Shown in pieces: positions 7,290 to 8,840 of a stretch of DNA of 8,840 nucleotides. The stretch's first letter is position 1. The number at the start of each line of letters is the position of its first letter. This stretch comes from an uncultured Saprospiraceae bacterium (GTDB taxonomy: Bacteria > Bacteroidota > Bacteroidia > Chitinophagales > Saprospiraceae). Under the pieces are notes generated by a model that saw only the letters and a program-made list of their open reading frames with translations, was not told where the DNA came from and did not search any database. The position numbers were made by a program, and so were the translations under genes. Location of the stretch: contig CALLAG010000254.1 of the NCBI GenBank assembly GCA_938002705.1, forward strand, positions 1-8,840, written 5' to 3'.

Positions 7290-7589
7290 ATGAAAGGTAA
7301 CTTCCATCAACTGACAAGCGGCCCTACTCCTGTACTCGTAGACTTCTACGCTACGTGGTGTGGCCCATGTAAGGCACAGCTTCCTATCATCAAAGAAGTC
7401 GCCAAAGAACTGAAAGGTAAGGTCAAGATTATAAAAATAGACATAGACAAGAATCAACAAATCGCTCACAAGTACAAAGTAAAGAGCGTGCCTACCTTAG
7501 CTCTATTCAAGCATGGTAAGATCATATGGCAAGAAGCTGGTATGAGAACTAAGACTCAGATACTAAAGATCATAAAAGAGAAGACATAA
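7290..7589 (+). CDS. Thioredoxin
   Basis: This small 99-residue thioredoxin has the redox motif WCGPCK (Trp23, Cys24, Cys27, Lys28), the buried-acid strand VLVDFYAT before it, and the cis-proline loop SVPT (Pro68). It has no signal peptide or membrane anchor, so it should act in the cytoplasm as a dithiol reductant for reductases, peroxidases or other disulfide targets, itself reduced by thioredoxin reductase. The N-terminus is slightly shorter than in E. coli TrxA (108 residues), with most of the first strand and helix reduced, as in many short thioredoxins. It stands alone: the dehydrogenase diverges upstream, and the gene 25 bp downstream is convergent. Whether it is the main cell thioredoxin or an extra copy cannot be told from one window, so I give no symbol. 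Confidence 0.92.
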   Translation: MKGNFHQLTSGPTPVLVDFYATWCGPCKAQLPIIKEVAKELKGKVKIIKIDIDKNQQIAHKYKVKSVPTLALFKHGKIIWQEAGMRTKTQILKIIKEKT

Positions 7590-7614
7590 TATCAATTATG
7601 TATAAAAAGCTATT

Positions 7615-8355
7615 CTATTCTGAATCAGAATTACGCTGGATAAGCCAACTGCCTCCTACTGATATATAATTCATATTGTTAGTTATACCTGTGCCAAATG
7701 AGAAATCTAACTGACAGTTATCATTGACGAGATAGGTGATGCCTGCATCAAAGTTATGATCAAAGTCATCATCCTCTTCCCAAGATCCAAAAGGCTCTGC
7801 ATACATTCCAAACTTATCATTGATACCAAATCCAAAAGCGATACTATAGGTAATAGCATTACCTGAGTCGATGTGATCGTATCCAATATTATATCCTAAG
7901 CTTATTCTATCTCCAAGACTATGGGCGATAGATAATTTATTAATAGTTCCAAGCTCATCAGTGGATAATCCAGCTGTACCAGAAGGAATAATAATATGAG
8001 ATATAAAGGCAATCTCAGTGTTTCTACCTTCACCCTTAAGGATCTGTATCTTAGTACCTATCTGAAGATCACTAATACCATCAATAGAAAAATCACCAAA
8101 TCTGTTGCTCTCTAACTGACTTAATAACCGCAGCTCTACCCCTTCTGTAAGACCATATCTAAACAATGAAGTAGGCGCCAATATCTGTCGGAACTGATTA
8201 ACATCCTCATACTGTACAAGAATACCACTCTCTATCTGTAGATTCCCTAAGCCTACAGTCGAAGAACTTTCTGTCTGATCAGGTCTGTCTGTAACGATCT
8301 GAGAATAACTGATGACAGAAAAAAATGTGATGATTAAGGTATATAATAGCTTCAT
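7615..8355 (-). CDS. Outer-membrane beta-barrel protein, MetA-pathway phenol degradation-like transporter family
   Basis: The frame extends up to 8457, but I choose ATG 8355. It yields a proper signal peptide (MKLLYTLIITFFSVISYS, cut before QIVTDRP), and a strong promoter box lies just upstream of it at 8370-8377, inside the longer frame. The 246-residue product begins its mature part with TDRPDQTESS and continues with alternating amphipathic strands rich in Gly and aromatic residues, ending in YISVGGSWLI. The opening TDRPDQTES motif and the barrel pattern match the family annotated as putative MetA-pathway of phenol degradation, whose members are outer-membrane channels of mostly unknown substrate. 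The name does not show that phenol is the substrate here. The gene converges with the thioredoxin and diverges from the small exported protein at 8515. Confidence 0.8.
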   Translation of the reverse strand: MKLLYTLIITFFSVISYSQIVTDRPDQTESSSTVGLGNLQIESGILVQYEDVNQFRQILAPTSLFRYGLTEGVELRLLSQLESNRFGDFSIDGISDLQIGTKIQILKGEGRNTEIAFISHIIIPSGTAGLSTDELGTINKLSIAHSLGDRISLGYNIGYDHIDSGNAITYSIAFGFGINDKFGMYAEPFGSWEEDDDFDHNFDAGITYLVNDNCQLDFSFGTGITNNMNYISVGGSWLIQRNSDSE

Positions 8356-8369
8356 AATTAATTTTGTCA

Positions 8370-8400
8370 CAAAGGTAGTTTTTGATACAAAATATCGAAA
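8370..8400 (-). promoter_or_regulatory. Bacteroidota promoter for the outer-membrane barrel gene
   Basis: Read on the minus strand, TACCTTTG (8377-8370) is a perfect TAnnTTTG -7 box. A TTTCG at 8400-8396, 18 bases further upstream, stands in for the -33 element. Transcription would begin near 8364, about ten bases before ATG 8355. This supports that start codon over the longer reading frame. Confidence 0.6.
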
Positions 8401-8503
8401 CCCTCTGTCATTAAACTTAGACTGTGTATATAAAATCTCTAACACTTTCTGAATCATCTATTACATCATCAGATATTATGCCCAGAGTTTCAATTCAAAT
8501 GTG

Positions 8504-8511
8504 TAGATTTG
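8504..8511 (+). promoter_or_regulatory. Candidate -7 promoter box (TAGATTTG) for the small exported protein
   Basis: TAGATTTG matches TAnnTTTG exactly and ends three bases before ATG 8515. Transcription would then begin at or just after the start codon, making a leaderless message from 8515 or a short-leader message from the next in-frame ATG at 8536. The -33 element is not clear (TTTC at 8488-8491 is too close), so this is tentative. Confidence 0.35.
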
Positions 8512-8514
8512 TTT

Positions 8515-8840
8515 ATGCGACTATGTGCACTATTTATGGCTATTTATCTTTCGATTGGAGCTTGTATCCCCAATTCGGATTTTGGCCAGCTTATGCATAT
8601 AGATGATCTCGCAATACACTACTCACAACATAAAGCAGAAGCTGAAGCGATAGGAGAGAATATTACTTTCTACGAATTTCTATACCTACACTTCATATCA
8701 GAAGACGATCACGATCATGATACGCCTACTGACCATGGCTCTCTCCCATTACAAAATGTAGTATCTCCGATATCAATGTTCTTAGTAAGTCATGTCATAC
8801 AAGATATAACTCAAGTTCTTGATCCTATTATCGAATCAAG
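8515..8840 (+). CDS. Small exported His/Asp-rich Bacteroidota protein, function unknown (partial, runs off window)
   Basis: An open frame from ATG 8515 to the window end gives 108 residues with no stop. The N-terminus (MRLCALFMAIYLSIGAC) is a short signal sequence, and IGAC with Cys17 could be a lipobox. Next come QLMHIDDLAIHYSQHK, ENITFYEFLYLHF and a His/Asp cluster, EDDHDHDTPTDHG, ending in LPLQN. From memory this HY-x-x-HK, ISFxxFLxLHY, acidic-His stretch, LPF layout is shared by small uncharacterised Bacteroidota proteins often found next to heavy-metal RND efflux genes. The His/Asp cluster could bind divalent metal. That role is inferred from composition and remembered context, not shown here. 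The residues after the His cluster (SPISMFLVSHVIQD) continue past the edge. A frame at 8424-8606 on the same strand is a shadow of this one. Confidence 0.6.
   Translation, partial: MRLCALFMAIYLSIGACIPNSDFGQLMHIDDLAIHYSQHKAEAEAIGENITFYEFLYLHFISEDDHDHDTPTDHGSLPLQNVVSPISMFLVSHVIQDITQVLDPIIES

Noticed and set aside
7257..7469. 70-codon minus-strand frame over the thioredoxin start
   Set aside because: It is antisense to the WCGPCK thioredoxin coding region and has no motif.
7617..7631. ATTCTGAATCAGAAT, a 7-bp inverted repeat at the thioredoxin/barrel convergence
   Set aside because: It lies within the last codons of the barrel gene, is weak and has no adjacent U-run, so I do not call a terminator.
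8356..8457. N-terminal extension of the outer-membrane barrel gene to ATG 8457
   Set aside because: The extension would place 34 residues before the signal peptide and would contain the gene's own promoter, so ATG 8355 is preferred.

Overview
The window looks like an AT-rich chromosomal segment from a member of the Bacteroidota. Four things point that way: a C-terminal type IX secretion (Por) sorting domain on a beta-helix protein, TAnnTTTG-type -7 promoter boxes, the near absence of Shine-Dalgarno sequences, and protein families common in that phylum. The phylum call is an inference from these signs. I cannot assign a genus, though the content would fit a marine or Saprospiria-like organism.

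Layout. The first 5.9 kb reads on the + strand. It holds the tail of an FAD-dependent amine oxidase (1-213), then a gene-poor stretch. Next is a short protein (527-1279) equal to the N-terminal accessory region of Bacteroidota RluA-type pseudouridine synthases, but without the catalytic domain. A MATE efflux transporter with a TTG start follows (1430-2776), then a membrane histidine kinase whose true N-terminus lies upstream of its first ATG (about 2902-4179). Last is a secreted right-handed beta-helix protein carrying a type IX sorting domain (4455-5864). Gaps of 125 to 313 bases separate these genes, so they are probably separate transcription units. A strong symmetrical terminator (5916-5957) separates them from a convergent zinc-dependent aryl-alcohol-type dehydrogenase (5987-7087, minus).

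Divergent from the dehydrogenase is a thioredoxin (7290-7589). The roughly 200 bp between them carry a perfect 12-bp palindrome and an imperfect inverted repeat, which are candidate operator sites. The thioredoxin converges on a small outer-membrane beta-barrel gene (7615-8355, minus). A second divergent promoter region separates that barrel from a small exported protein with a His/Asp-rich segment, cut by the window end (8515-8840). The last two genes could be the edge of a metal-efflux or envelope locus, but the deciding genes lie outside the window.

I see no CRISPR array, rRNA, tRNA, transposase or phage gene, and no convincing new multi-gene system. The points most worth a second look are the orphan pseudouridine-synthase accessory domain with its conserved Glu/Cys cluster, the histidine kinase with no ATG/GTG/TTG start, and the His/Asp-rich small protein at the right edge.
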